Positions 18,895 through 27,153 are shown, counted from the stretch's first letter. The stretch is 64,000 nucleotides of DNA from Streptomyces canus (GCF_041435015.1 NZ_CP107989.1:9734001-9798000); one strand, 5' to 3'. Notes: a model not told the origin generated them from the sequence alone. Program-made: numbers and translations.

Positions 18895-19165
18895 CAGGAC
18901 GACCAGCGGATCGACCCCGTAGGTGGCCGAGACCATCGGCGACGCCCCGCACAACGACGGGCTGACCATGGACGTGCTACCCGCCCGGCAGATGGCGAGC
19001 GTGTCCTCGTACGACGCCGTCGCGCCCTCGCCGAACGCGCCCTTTGGCTCTTCAGCACCGGGTCGCTCGACGCCTCGTCCTCCGAGCGGGACATTCCGTC
19101 CGTGTCCGGAGTGCAACGGGCCATGACCCGGCTGGGCACCAGGGATCACTCCATGTTCGGCAGAC
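18895..19165 (+). pseudogene. Remnant of a flavodoxin-domain protein
   Basis: From 18923 one frame reads VAETIGDAPHNDGLTMDVLP then ARQMASVSSYDAV, which matches the start of the flavodoxin-domain family (FMN loop, then the alpha1-beta2 region). A TAG lies immediately upstream. About 25 residues normally between DAV and RALAERALWLFSTG are missing, and the sequence then continues in another frame as SLDASSSERDIPSVSGVQ and RAMTRLGTRDHSMFG. The end is missing too. The gene has suffered an internal deletion, at least one frameshift and loss of the C-terminus. Confidence 0.68.
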
Positions 19166-19204
19166 GGCGGCCACGGTGCCCGTGTTCCGGGCACCGTGGC
19201 CGCC
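19166..19204. terminator. Strong bidirectional terminator hairpin
   Basis: Bases 19166-19181 (GGCGGCCACGGTGCCC) pair perfectly with 19189-19204 around a 7-base loop. The hairpin begins 14 bp past the stop of the minus-strand USP gene, so it most likely ends that transcript. Confidence 0.78.
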
Positions 19205-19217
19205 TGCCGAGCCCTGC

Positions 19218-19874
19218 CTACGTGGGCACCACGGCGACGGGGCACAGGGCCTCGGTCAGGAGTGCCCGCAAGGTCGGCCCTGGCTCGCGCTCCTGAGTCC
19301 GGCCCACGACCACCAGCGCGGCGCTCGCGGAACGCCGGCTCAGCGCCTGGGCCGGAGGCAACAGCCGGACGTCCTCCAGTACGTGTACGTCGGAGTGCCT
19401 CTCCCGCCACGGTCGGAGTGCGTCGGAGAGCAGCTGCACCTCGTGGTCCTCCCAGGCGGCCCGGTCCTCCTCCGGCACACCGAAGGGCAACTCGGCGGCG
19501 CAGGAAGGGAACCTCCAGGCGTACACGGCACGCAGCCGCACGCCCCGCATCCTTGCGGTGTCGAAGGCGAAGTCGACGGCCGCTCGAGCGGGTTCACGGG
19601 CGTCCACGCCCAGTACGATTCCAGCGCCGGAGCGTGCCGAGGGGGGAGCGGCGGGCACCTCGGGAACCAGCACGAGAGGGCAGCCCGGGAGCACGACGCC
19701 GTCCGGGTCTCGTGCGCCGGTGACGACCAGCTCCGCGTCGTTCAGCCCGTCGGGTTGCCCGTCGTGGACAACCCGGAGCGCGCTTCCGCGTCGTGTCGCT
19801 TCCTGACGGGCCCAGCGGACGACTGACTCGTGGTGCGTCGAGCCTTGAACACGGGCGACGATGACTCGTTCCAT
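19218..19874 (-). CDS. Universal stress protein with a shortened first domain
   Basis: The product has 218 residues instead of about 290. The second USP domain is complete (GIVLGVDAREPARAAVDFAF through CPVAVVPT). The first domain is reduced to about 72 residues: its start (MERVIVARVQGSTHHESVVR) and its final strands (AELVVTGARD, CPLVLVPEV) are joined without the middle. It starts 15 bp after the stop of the Rv1733c-like gene, so the two form one operon under the box at 20590. A strong terminator follows. Confidence 0.85.
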   Translation of the reverse strand: MERVIVARVQGSTHHESVVRWARQEATRRGSALRVVHDGQPDGLNDAELVVTGARDPDGVVLPGCPLVLVPEVPAAPPSARSGAGIVLGVDAREPARAAVDFAFDTARMRGVRLRAVYAWRFPSCAAELPFGVPEEDRAAWEDHEVQLLSDALRPWRERHSDVHVLEDVRLLPPAQALSRRSASAALVVVGRTQEREPGPTLRALLTEALCPVAVVPT

Positions 19875-19889
19875 GAGGTTCTGTCCCCT

Positions 19890-20471
19890 TCAACCGGTCC
19901 TGTGCCCCCACTTCGGACCCAGCAGGTCCCACTCCCGTCCCCAGCTGTCGATGCGCTGCCGGTCGAGCCGCCACCGTACGACCGCTCCCACGCCGAGGAC
20001 CGCGCCGGTGAGGGCGAGTCCGGCGGCGGTGCCCAGCGCCCCGGCCTCGACAGCGGCTTCCCCGGCACTCGGCGGTGCGGTGGCCGGCGCGCCGTGGGCG
20101 TCCTGCCAGACCACGACTCGAGTTCCGGCCTTCAACCCGGTGTCGACCAGGGCGCGCCCGGTGCGGGCGGAGCCGTCGGGGGTCGTCCAGCGGACGGTGG
20201 CCGAAGCCTTGTCGTCCGACGACTGCGCCGCCGACATGTGCTTCGGCGTGTCGGTGAGGAGCACCGCGTGGGTGGAACGGCGATCGGTACGCAGTTGTGC
20301 GAGTGTCTCGTCCGCGGCGTGTGCCGTCACCAGGCCGACAGCGGTTCCTCCCATCGCGACGACGGCCCACAGTGCCAGGATGATCCATGCCTCGGCGATG
20401 TCGTCGCGCCGCCTCAACGGGTTGTTCCGCCAGCGCCAGAACCACTTCTTCGTCCGTTTGCCGTGGGCCAT
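19890..20471 (-). CDS. Rv1733c-like two-span membrane protein
   Basis: The protein has 193 residues from ATG 20471 (GGAAGGGG site). The layout is a basic start (KWFWRWRNNPLRRRDDIAEA), a first helix WIILALWAVVAMGGTAVGLV, an external domain of about 100 residues containing VRWTTPDGSARTGRALV, a second helix, and a short tail ending EWDLLGPKWGHRTG. This matches the Rv1733c family, a DosR-regulon membrane protein of unknown function. A paralogue with the same plan is at 60343-60948. A perfect DevR-like box lies 119 bp upstream. Confidence 0.83.
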   Translation of the reverse strand: MAHGKRTKKWFWRWRNNPLRRRDDIAEAWIILALWAVVAMGGTAVGLVTAHAADETLAQLRTDRRSTHAVLLTDTPKHMSAAQSSDDKASATVRWTTPDGSARTGRALVDTGLKAGTRVVVWQDAHGAPATAPPSAGEAAVEAGALGTAAGLALTGAVLGVGAVVRWRLDRQRIDSWGREWDLLGPKWGHRTG

Positions 20472-20589
20472 GGCTTCGCACCCCTTCCGGTCGTCACACC
20501 GTCGACGGTGGCAGCCCCGGGCGGGCGACGGCATGGGCCGAAGGGGCTGCACTCACGGGCCGCTCGGGACAGGTTTCCGGCCGTGGAGA

Positions 20590-20603
20590 GGGCCGTTCGG
20601 CCC
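20590..20603. promoter_or_regulatory. Putative DevR/OsdR box upstream of the Rv1733c-like/USP operon
   Basis: GGGCCGTTCGGCCC has perfect arms. Two weaker partial copies lie closer to the gene (GGGCCGAAGGGGCT at 20535 and GGGCCGCTCGGGAC at 20557). All are within the 173-bp gap upstream of the start at 20471. Confidence 0.72.
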
Positions 20604-20644
20604 ACGGGTACCGGAACGGTGAGGCGCGTACATCGCCGTGCGCG

Positions 20645-21040
20645 TCATCCCGCGGCGGCAGGGAGAAACCCGACGGTCGGCGGGGGAGTGGCCTGTGCCG
20701 CCGGCAGGTGCGGGTGTATCTCGAAGACACCGCCCAGACCGGTGGCCCGGAGGACCCGCAGCAAGCGGCTGCTCCCGCTGACCAGCCGGAGTCGGCCGTG
20801 CCGAGCCTGGATCCGGTTCCGGGTCCGGCACAGAACACTCAGCCCGGCGCAGTCGATGAAGGACACGGAACGCAGGTCGATCACCAGGTCGGGGTGGCTG
20901 GCGGAGGACAGGACGTCAAGGTGGGCGGCCAGCGAGATCGCCGTCACGAGGTCGATCTCGCCGTGCGGCGTCACGACGGTGGTCCCCTCGACGGTGCGTA
21001 CCGTGTGAGGCGGGGCAGACCTCGCTTGGTTCTCGGACAT
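20645..21040 (-). CDS. STAS-domain protein (anti-sigma factor antagonist-like) with Cys at the phospho-site
   Basis: The protein has 131 residues. The STAS fold is clear: TVVTPHGEIDLVTAISLAAH, LVIDLRSVSFIDCAGLSVL and LRLVSGSSRLLRVLRATGL. Antagonists of this type normally carry a phosphorylatable serine after the Asp of the D-S-S/A-G motif; here the motif is D63-C64-A-G, so phospho-switching by the usual route should be impossible. The start at ATG 21040 has only a weak ribosome site. DevR-like boxes lie 37-74 bp upstream, shared with a divergent alcohol dehydrogenase. Confidence 0.82.
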   Translation of the reverse strand: MSENQARSAPPHTVRTVEGTTVVTPHGEIDLVTAISLAAHLDVLSSASHPDLVIDLRSVSFIDCAGLSVLCRTRNRIQARHGRLRLVSGSSRLLRVLRATGLGGVFEIHPHLPAAQATPPPTVGFLPAAAG

Positions 21041-21076
21041 GGTGAGATCAAAGCCGCGCCGACGGACGACGCGGAA

Positions 21077-21179
21077 GGGCCGAACGGTCCCTGGCCACCG
21101 GGCCCGGTCGGCCCACGAACGGCTCGTGACAACCATGGGGAGCATGCCCTGTCGGTCGGGAAAGGGGCCCGACCGGCCC
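21077..21179. promoter_or_regulatory. Cluster of three DevR/OsdR-like boxes between the STAS and alcohol dehydrogenase genes
   Basis: GGGCCGAACGGTCC (21077-21090), GGCCCGGTCGGCCC (21101-21114) and GGCCCGACCGGCCC (21166-21179) each match at least 10 of the 12 arm positions. The gap separates divergent starts at 21040 and 21323, so both genes may respond. Confidence 0.68.
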
Positions 21180-21322
21180 AAGCGGTCTCCGCACCGGCGG
21201 GCCACGCTGGAGGTGCGGGGCACATCCGGCGCGGGGACGACGCCAGACTCTCACCGGCAGCCGAAACCCCACCCCACCGCCGATCCCGGGCTCCGCAGCC
21301 GATCGAGTGGATGAGGAGCGTC

Positions 21323-22393
21323 ATGAAGGGCTATGTGTTCCACGGCGCCGGACAGGCCGCCTGGGAAGAGGTCCCCGACCCGGCGGTCAAGGACCCCACC
21401 GATGCGATCGTGCGCGTCGTGGCCGTCACCATCTGCGGCACCGACCTGCACATCCTCAAGGGCGACGTCCCGGAGGTACACCCCGGCACCGTGCTGGGGC
21501 ACGAGGCGGTCGGCGAGATCGTCGAGGTCGGCAGCGATGTACGGACCGTGCGACCGGGGGACCGGGTTCTGGTCTCCTGCATCAGCGCGTGCGGGCGCTG
21601 TCCCTACTGCCGTCAGGGAATGTACGGCCAGTGCCGCGGCGGAGGAGGCTGGATCCTCGGCCACCTGATCGACGGTACGCAGGCCGAATACGTCCGCGTC
21701 CCCCACGCCGACCTGTCCGTGCACCCGCTGCCCGCCGCGATGAACAGCGCGGACGCCGTCCTGCTGGCGGACATCTTCCCGACGTCCTACGAGGTGGGCG
21801 TGCTCAACGGTCACGTACGCCCCGGAGACACCGTCGTCGTGGTCGGAGCAGGCCCCATCGGACTGGCGGCCATCGCCACGGCCCGGCTGTTCTCTCCCGA
21901 GCGGATCGTCGCCGTGGACCTGGCCCCGGCCCGGCTGGACGCCGCCCGACGGCTCGGCGCCGATGCCGTGGCCGATGCCAGGGAAGCCCCCGAGCAGCTG
22001 ATCGCCGACCTCACCGACGGGCTCGGCGCGGACGTCGTCATCGAGGCCGTCGGTGTGCCGGAGAGCTTCGAGCTGTGCACCCGCATGGTCCGCCCCGGCG
22101 GTCACGTCGCCAACATCGGCGTGCACGGGGCCCCCGCGACCCTGCACCTCGAAGACCTGTGGATCAAGAACATCACCATCACGACCGGACTCGTCGACAC
22201 CCACTCCACCCCGACCCTGCTCCGGATGGCGGCCGCCGGCCGGCTGCCCACCTCGGAGCTGGTCACCCACACCTTCCCGCTGGACCACATGCAGGAGGCG
22301 TACGACGTCTTCTCCCGGGCCGTCGACACCGGCGCCCTCAAGATCGTGCTCGGCGCGGAGCAGCACCAGACCGTCGCCGTGCGCGAGGGCTGA
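21323..22393 (+). CDS. Zinc-dependent alcohol dehydrogenase, second type
   Basis: The protein has 356 residues from ATG 21323 (GAGGAG site); another ATG at 21311 is in frame but lacks a site. Catalytic ligands C38 and H60-E61 and structural cysteines C90, C93, C96 and C104 are present. The NAD loop is VVVGAGPIGLAAIATA. The long GGGGWILGHLIDGTQAEYV loop is typical of the IPDH/threonine-dehydrogenase-like branch, so it is not a recent duplicate of the enzyme at 13586. An HTH-PPOX gene starts 18 bp after its stop, probably in the same transcript. Confidence 0.92.
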   Translation: MKGYVFHGAGQAAWEEVPDPAVKDPTDAIVRVVAVTICGTDLHILKGDVPEVHPGTVLGHEAVGEIVEVGSDVRTVRPGDRVLVSCISACGRCPYCRQGMYGQCRGGGGWILGHLIDGTQAEYVRVPHADLSVHPLPAAMNSADAVLLADIFPTSYEVGVLNGHVRPGDTVVVVGAGPIGLAAIATARLFSPERIVAVDLAPARLDAARRLGADAVADAREAPEQLIADLTDGLGADVVIEAVGVPESFELCTRMVRPGGHVANIGVHGAPATLHLEDLWIKNITITTGLVDTHSTPTLLRMAAAGRLPTSELVTHTFPLDHMQEAYDVFSRAVDTGALKIVLGAEQHQTVAVREG

Positions 22394-22411
22394 CGAAAGG
22401 ACGTGACGACC

Positions 22412-23074
22412 ATGGCCGAACACAGGGAGGCCGAAAGGCCGTTGGGCGACCTGGGCCGCCGTCTCGCCACGCGCCGCGCACAACTCGGTCTGAGCCGAAA
22501 GGAAACGGCGACCAGGGCGGGCATCGCGCCCGGCTACCTGAGGCACCTGGAGGAGAACCCCGGCGCCACGCCGAACCGGGGAACACTTCTCAGCCTGGCT
22601 GCGGCTCTGGAGACCACGGTGGCGGAGCTCACCGGCGCAGCCACGGACCTGCCTCCCGGCCTGGAACAGGCGGCCCGTACCCCCGAGTTCACCGAGCTGA
22701 GCATGGACGAGTGCAGAGCTCTGCTCGGAACGCACGGCGTGGGGAGGATCGCGGTGACCACCGAGTCCGGGCCCGGCATCGTTCCGGTCAACTACAGCGT
22801 CACCGAAGGCACCATCGTCTTTCGGACCGCTTCCGGTACGACACCGTCGCTGGCGGCCGGTCACCAGGTGGCTTTCGAGGTCGACCACATCGACGACGCC
22901 TTCAGCCGTGGCTGGAGCGTGTTGGTGCGCGGACACGCTCGGACCGTGACGGACTCCGGCGAGGCCCACCGGCTCGCGGACCAGGCGTACAGCACGCCCT
23001 GGGCGGGAGGGAGCCGTGATCTGTGGGTGCGTGTGGAGCCGGACACGATCACGGGACGCCGGATCAGCGTGTGA
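22412..23074 (+). CDS. XRE helix-turn-helix fused to a PPOX (flavin/F420-type) domain
   Basis: The protein has 220 residues. ATG 22412 has AAAGGA 10 bases upstream; the GTG at 22403 is too close to that site. Residues 10-75 form an XRE/Cro-type HTH (LATRRAQLGLSRKETATRAG, IAPGYLRHLEE). Residues 90-215 form a split-barrel pyridoxamine-phosphate-oxidase-like domain (MDECRALLGTHGVGRIAVT, PVNYSVTEGTIVFRT, VAFEVDHIDDAFSRGWSVLV). Split barrels bind FMN, F420 or heme. A DNA-binding domain on one suggests a redox-sensing transcription factor. A longer paralogue is at 57075-57983. Confidence 0.88.
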   Translation: MAEHREAERPLGDLGRRLATRRAQLGLSRKETATRAGIAPGYLRHLEENPGATPNRGTLLSLAAALETTVAELTGAATDLPPGLEQAARTPEFTELSMDECRALLGTHGVGRIAVTTESGPGIVPVNYSVTEGTIVFRTASGTTPSLAAGHQVAFEVDHIDDAFSRGWSVLVRGHARTVTDSGEAHRLADQAYSTPWAGGSRDLWVRVEPDTITGRRISV

Positions 23075-23221
23075 CACGGGCAGAGACGGATGGCTGATCC
23101 ACCCGCGTCAGGCCGTCCGCAACGGCCCTGCTCGGCACGACACGCGGGAGGCGGAGCGGCGCGGTCTGCGACTGCATGGCCTGCACTCCGGGACGCACCG
23201 GCACCGCGATCGCGTGACCCA

Positions 23222-23279
23222 CACCGCCGGCGGCCGGGCGGGCAGGGCTCAGCCCTCGTCCGCCCGGCCGCCGGCGGTG
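23222..23279. terminator. Convergent terminator with a perfect 20-bp stem
   Basis: Bases 23222-23241 pair perfectly with 23260-23279 around an 18-base loop. It lies between the convergent HTH-PPOX (stop 23074) and PPOX (stop 23249) genes and overlaps the last codons of the latter. Confidence 0.72.
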
Positions 23280-23713
23280 AGCCTGATGCCCGTGACCAGC
23301 TCGGGCCGGATGCGGATCGCGTAGTCCATGGGCTGATCCACCCACGGCTCCAGCATCGCCTGGTAGCGGTCCAGTTCACCGGGGTCGGTCACCGGCCGGG
23401 CGTACCCCGTCACCACCACGCTCCAGCCCAGATGCGTCGTCGCGTCGATGTCGTCCGCCTCGTAGGCGACGACGACACCGGGGCCGTCGGCCTGCTGCGT
23501 GTACGAGGTCAGGGCGGTGCCCTCGTGCGTGCGGATGACGACGTCCCCGCCGTCCAGGACGTGGTTGACCGTGCGGACGGTCGGGAGCGCGTGCAAGGTG
23601 AAGACGATCCTTCCCAGGGACACGCTGCCCAGCAGTCGCAGTGCCTCGGCGCTGTCGAGCTCGATGCGGCGGCGCGGTCCTGCGAAGGCCGGCCGCCCGG
23701 CGTTGTGGACCAT
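23249..23713 (-). CDS. PPOX-family (pyridoxamine 5'-phosphate oxidase-like) flavoprotein
   Basis: The protein has 154 residues from ATG 23713 (GGAAAG site) and is a stand-alone split-barrel domain (LDSAEALRLLGSVSLGRIVF, VNHVLDGGDVVIRTHEG, VVAYEADDIDATTHLGWSVV). It lacks the HTH of its neighbours. Relatives such as Rv0080 belong to the DosR regulon and sit beside a ribosome-hibernation gene, as this one does. A DevR-like box lies about 120 bp upstream, just past the stop of the upstream gene, so it may be transcribed separately. Cofactor and substrate cannot be told from sequence. Confidence 0.85.
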   Translation of the reverse strand: MVHNAGRPAFAGPRRRIELDSAEALRLLGSVSLGRIVFTLHALPTVRTVNHVLDGGDVVIRTHEGTALTSYTQQADGPGVVVAYEADDIDATTHLGWSVVVTGYARPVTDPGELDRYQAMLEPWVDQPMDYAIRIRPELVTGIRLTAGGRADEG

Positions 23714-23833
23714 GACGGACTTTCCGTTGGGGTTTCGTGGCGTACTGCCCGGTCGGAATACACACGGAGCGACACCGCGGGGGATCGGTGCCGCTCCTTC
23801 TTCAAGCTTCTCCCTGGCCGAGGGCCGCGCCAA

Positions 23834-23847
23834 GGGCCGATGGTCCC
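23834..23847. promoter_or_regulatory. Putative DevR/OsdR box upstream of the PPOX gene
   Basis: GGGCCGATGGTCCC fits GGGNC-N4-GNCCC exactly. A weaker neighbour GGGACCGGACGGCT starts at 23854, again 20 bp away. Both lie between the hibernation-factor stop (23869) and the PPOX start (23713). Confidence 0.65.
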
Positions 23848-23868
23848 CGACCAGGGACCGGACGGCTC

Positions 23869-24285
23869 TCACTCATCGGGAGCCGAACTCCCGCGGCTTC
23901 CGTCGCCGCGCGTCGCGCCGCCGCGCCACGGAGGCGGCCCGGCCGACCGGCGGGCCGTGTCCGTGAGGTGCACGGCCCTGTCCGCGCGGGCGCGCAGCCG
24001 GTCCTCCAGCCGGTCCGCGAGCGCGTGCGCGTCGGCTTCCCGAAGGTGTACGACGACGAGGTGGCCGCCCATCCGGACCTCGGCCCCGGCGGACCACGGC
24101 AGGACCTGGTGTGCGGAGGCCCTGCTGATCGTCACTCTGCCTCTGACGGCCGGAAGTCCCGGCCGGGTCAGGGCCGCGTGGACCTTGGCCCGGAAGTACG
24201 CGAGTGCTTCGTCGTCCACGTCGCCGTCCGTCCGTACCCGGACGGCGAGGGGTGTGTCCTGGGTGCTGACATCCCTGTCGGTCAT
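23869..24285 (-). CDS. HPF/RaiA-type ribosome-hibernation domain protein
   Basis: The protein has 138 residues from ATG 24285 (AGGAG site). Residues 13-110 resemble the HPF/YfiA fold (LAVRVRTDGDVDDEALAYFR, VRGRVTISRASAHQV, VRMGGHLVVVHLREADAHAL). The C-terminal tail is Gly/Arg-rich and the dimerisation domain of long-form HPF is absent. It would bind the 30S decoding region and store ribosomes inactive. It follows PPDK by 55 bp on the same strand. The pairing with a PPOX gene recalls Rv0079 (RafH)-Rv0080. The match is fold-level, so confidence is moderate. Confidence 0.7.
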   Translation of the reverse strand: MTDRDVSTQDTPLAVRVRTDGDVDDEALAYFRAKVHAALTRPGLPAVRGRVTISRASAHQVLPWSAGAEVRMGGHLVVVHLREADAHALADRLEDRLRARADRAVHLTDTARRSAGPPPWRGGATRGDGSRGSSAPDE

Positions 24286-24340
24286 GTGATCCGCTCCTGT
24301 GATCGTTCGGTGCGTGCTGCCGGTCCCGTACGGTGTGCCC

Positions 24341-27028
24341 TCACCGGCTGTCGCTGCCCTCGGTGTCGGACAGCGCCGCCCGGCCCGCCTCCAGACGCGC
24401 CACCGGGACCCGGAACGGCGAGCAGGACACGTAGTCCAGGCCCGCCGCGTGGAAGAAGTGGACGGAGTCGGGATCGCCGCCGTGTTCGCCGCAGACGCCG
24501 AGCGTCAGGCCGGGACGGGCGGTGCGGCCCTCTTCGACCGCGATCCGGATCAGCCGCCCCACGCCGTCGCGGTCGATCGTCTCGAACGGCGAGGTGGGGA
24601 AGACGCCCTTGTCGAGGTAGGCGGAGAAGAACGCCGCCTCGACGTCGTCGCGTGAGAAGCCCCAGGTGGTCTGGGTGAGGTCGTTCGTGCCGAAGGAGAA
24701 GAACTCCGCCTCCTCGGCGATCCGGCCGGCGGTGAGCGCGGCGCGGGGCAGCTCGATCATCGTGCCGACCGGGCACCGCACCGGAACACCGGACTCGTAC
24801 GAGACCTCGTCCAGCACCCGCTCCACCTCGGCGCGCTCGATCCGCAGTTCCTCGACCGCGCCGACCAGCGGCACCATGATCTCGGCCCGCGGAGAGCCTC
24901 CGGCCCTCGTGCGGGCCACGACGGCCTCGGCGACGGCCCGTACCTGCATGGCGACCAGGCCCGGAACCACCAGCCCCAGGCGCACGCCGCGCAGGCCGAG
25001 CATCGGGTTCTCCTCGTGCATGCGGTTCACCGCGGAGAGCAACTCGGCCTCGTGCGGCTCCGGTTGCTCACCGCGGGCCTCGGCGGCCGCGATGCGTACG
25101 GCGAGTTCGGTGCGGTCGGGCAGGAACTCGTGCAACGGCGGATCCAGCAGGCGGATGGTCACGGGCAGTCCGTCCATCGCCTCCAGGATGTCGGTGAAGT
25201 CCTGCCGCTGGAGCGGCAGGAGAGCAGCCAGTGCCCGGTCGCGATCGGAGTCCGTTGCGGCGAGGATCATCGCCTCGACCAGCTTGCGGCGCTCGCCGAG
25301 GAACATGTGCTCGGTACGGCACAGTCCCACGCCCTGCGCGCCGAACCGGCGGGCGCGCCGCGCGTCCTCGGGGGTGTCGGCGTTGGCGCGGACCTCCAAC
25401 CGCCGTAGGGAGTCGGCCTGTTCGAGAGAGCGGGCCACCGCGGCCACGACGCCGCCGGGCTGCTCGCCGGTCTCCAGGTACCGCATCGCCTCGGAGGCGA
25501 CCAGCGGCACCGCACCCGCGTACACGGCTCCGGCGGTGCCGTCCACCGAGATGACCGTGCCCTCCCCCACAACGGTTCCGTCGGGGGTGGTGAAGTGCCG
25601 GGCCGCGGTGTCCACGGCGAGTTCCTCCGCGCCGCAGACGCACACCTTGCCCATGCCCCGGGCGACCACCGCGGCGTGGCTCGTCTTGCCGCCCCGGCTG
25701 GTCAGCACGGCCTCGGCGGCGACCATGCCGGGCAGGTCGTCGGGGGTGGTCTCCTGGCGGACGAGCACCGTCCTCTCGCCGGCCGCGGCACGCCGTACGG
25801 CCTCGGCGGAGTCGAAGACCGCCGCGCCGACCGCCGCGCCGGGGGAGGCCGGGAGGCCGTGGGCGAGCGCGGTACCGGTGACGTCGGTGTCGAACCGGGG
25901 GAACATCAGCCGGGCCAGGCCCTCGCCGCTGACCCGGGCCAGTGCCTCCTCCGCAGTGATCTGCCCTTCCTTGACCAGTTCGGCGGCGATGGCGAACGCG
26001 GCCTCGGCGGTGCGCTTGCCGACCCGGGTCTGGAGCATCCACAGCGTGCCGCGCTCGATGGTGAATTCGATGTCGCACAGGTCGCGGTAGTGCCGCTCCA
26101 GGGTCCCCATGTGGTCGCGCAGGCGCCGGTAGGAGTCAGGGTCCAGTCGCTCCAGTTCGGTCAGGGGCACGGTGTTGCGGATGCCGGCGACGACGTCCTC
26201 GCCCTGGGCGTTGGCCAGGTAGTCGCCGTACAGTCCGGGCCGGCCGGTGGCCGGGTCGCGGGTGAAGGCGACGCCGCTGCCGGAGTCGGGGCCGAGATTG
26301 CCGTAGACCATGCGCTGCACGGTGACCGCCGTGCCGAGGTCGTCGGGGATGTGCTCGCGGCGGCGGTACAGGCGGGCGCGTTCGCCGTTCCAGGACCGGA
26401 AGACGGCGAGGATCGCGAGGCGCAGCTGCTCGGCGGGCGACTGGGGGAACGCCCGGCCCGTCTCGTCGAGGATCAGCCGCTTGTACGTCTCGACCAGCCC
26501 GGCGAGGTCGTTCGCGTCCAGGTACAGGTCGTCGGGGGCTTCGCGGGCCTCCTTGAGCAGGGTCATGGCCTCGTCGAACCGGGCGGTGTCGACTCCCATG
26601 ACCGTACTGCCGAACATCTGGACGAGCCGGCGGTAGGAATCCCAGGCGAAGCGGTCACTGCCGGAGGTCTTGGCGAGGCCCAGGACGGAGTCGTCGTTCA
26701 GGCCGATGTCCAGGACGGTCTCCATCATGCCGGGCATGGAGAAGCGGGCCCCGGACCGGACGGACACCAGCAGCGGGTCGTCCCGCTGCCCCAGTCGGCG
26801 CCCGGCGGACTCCTCCAGGGCAGACAGGTGCCGGGAGACCTCGGCCGACATGCCCTCCGGCTCGGCGCCGGTCGCCAGGAAGGCCCGGCAGGCGTCGGTG
26901 GTCACGGTGAAGCCCGGCGGGACCGGCAGGCCCAGCCGGGTCATCTCGGCCAGGTTCGCGCCCTTGCCGCCCAACAGGTCGGCCATGTCCCGGCGGCCCT
27001 CGCGGAAGTCGTGCACGTAACGGACCAT
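24341..27028 (-). CDS. ppdK: Pyruvate, phosphate dikinase
   Basis: The protein has 895 residues, normal for the family, from ATG 27028 (GAGGAG site). The N-terminal ATP-grasp domain opens LLGGKGANLAEMTRLGLPVP. The swivelling phospho-histidine is in GGKTSHAAVVARGMGKVCVCG (His near residue 450). The C-terminal PEP barrel has RTEHMF and the catalytic Cys in GVCGEHGG (near 845). The enzyme interconverts PEP + AMP + PPi and pyruvate + ATP + phosphate. In the ATP-forming direction it yields extra ATP at the expense of PPi. A perfect DevR-like box lies 112 bp upstream. Confidence 0.96.
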   Translation of the reverse strand: MVRYVHDFREGRRDMADLLGGKGANLAEMTRLGLPVPPGFTVTTDACRAFLATGAEPEGMSAEVSRHLSALEESAGRRLGQRDDPLLVSVRSGARFSMPGMMETVLDIGLNDDSVLGLAKTSGSDRFAWDSYRRLVQMFGSTVMGVDTARFDEAMTLLKEAREAPDDLYLDANDLAGLVETYKRLILDETGRAFPQSPAEQLRLAILAVFRSWNGERARLYRRREHIPDDLGTAVTVQRMVYGNLGPDSGSGVAFTRDPATGRPGLYGDYLANAQGEDVVAGIRNTVPLTELERLDPDSYRRLRDHMGTLERHYRDLCDIEFTIERGTLWMLQTRVGKRTAEAAFAIAAELVKEGQITAEEALARVSGEGLARLMFPRFDTDVTGTALAHGLPASPGAAVGAAVFDSAEAVRRAAAGERTVLVRQETTPDDLPGMVAAEAVLTSRGGKTSHAAVVARGMGKVCVCGAEELAVDTAARHFTTPDGTVVGEGTVISVDGTAGAVYAGAVPLVASEAMRYLETGEQPGGVVAAVARSLEQADSLRRLEVRANADTPEDARRARRFGAQGVGLCRTEHMFLGERRKLVEAMILAATDSDRDRALAALLPLQRQDFTDILEAMDGLPVTIRLLDPPLHEFLPDRTELAVRIAAAEARGEQPEPHEAELLSAVNRMHEENPMLGLRGVRLGLVVPGLVAMQVRAVAEAVVARTRAGGSPRAEIMVPLVGAVEELRIERAEVERVLDEVSYESGVPVRCPVGTMIELPRAALTAGRIAEEAEFFSFGTNDLTQTTWGFSRDDVEAAFFSAYLDKGVFPTSPFETIDRDGVGRLIRIAVEEGRTARPGLTLGVCGEHGGDPDSVHFFHAAGLDYVSCSPFRVPVARLEAGRAALSDTEGSDSR

Positions 27029-27139
27029 GACGCTGCGCTCCTCGGCTCGGCGGACCCGGTTCGGCTCCTCGGTCACGACGTGGCCTCAGCGTCGAACACC
27101 GCCGGGTCCACCCGGCAGGTGCTGTCCGTCCCCGGTCCG

Positions 27140-27153
27140 GGGCCGAACGGCCC
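27140..27153. promoter_or_regulatory. Putative DevR/OsdR box between ppdK and the sensor kinase
   Basis: GGGCCGAACGGCCC has perfect arms, extended to GGGG/CCCC. It lies 112 bp from the ppdK start (minus strand) and 177 bp from the kinase start (plus strand) in a 302-bp gap that holds no gene. Confidence 0.74.
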
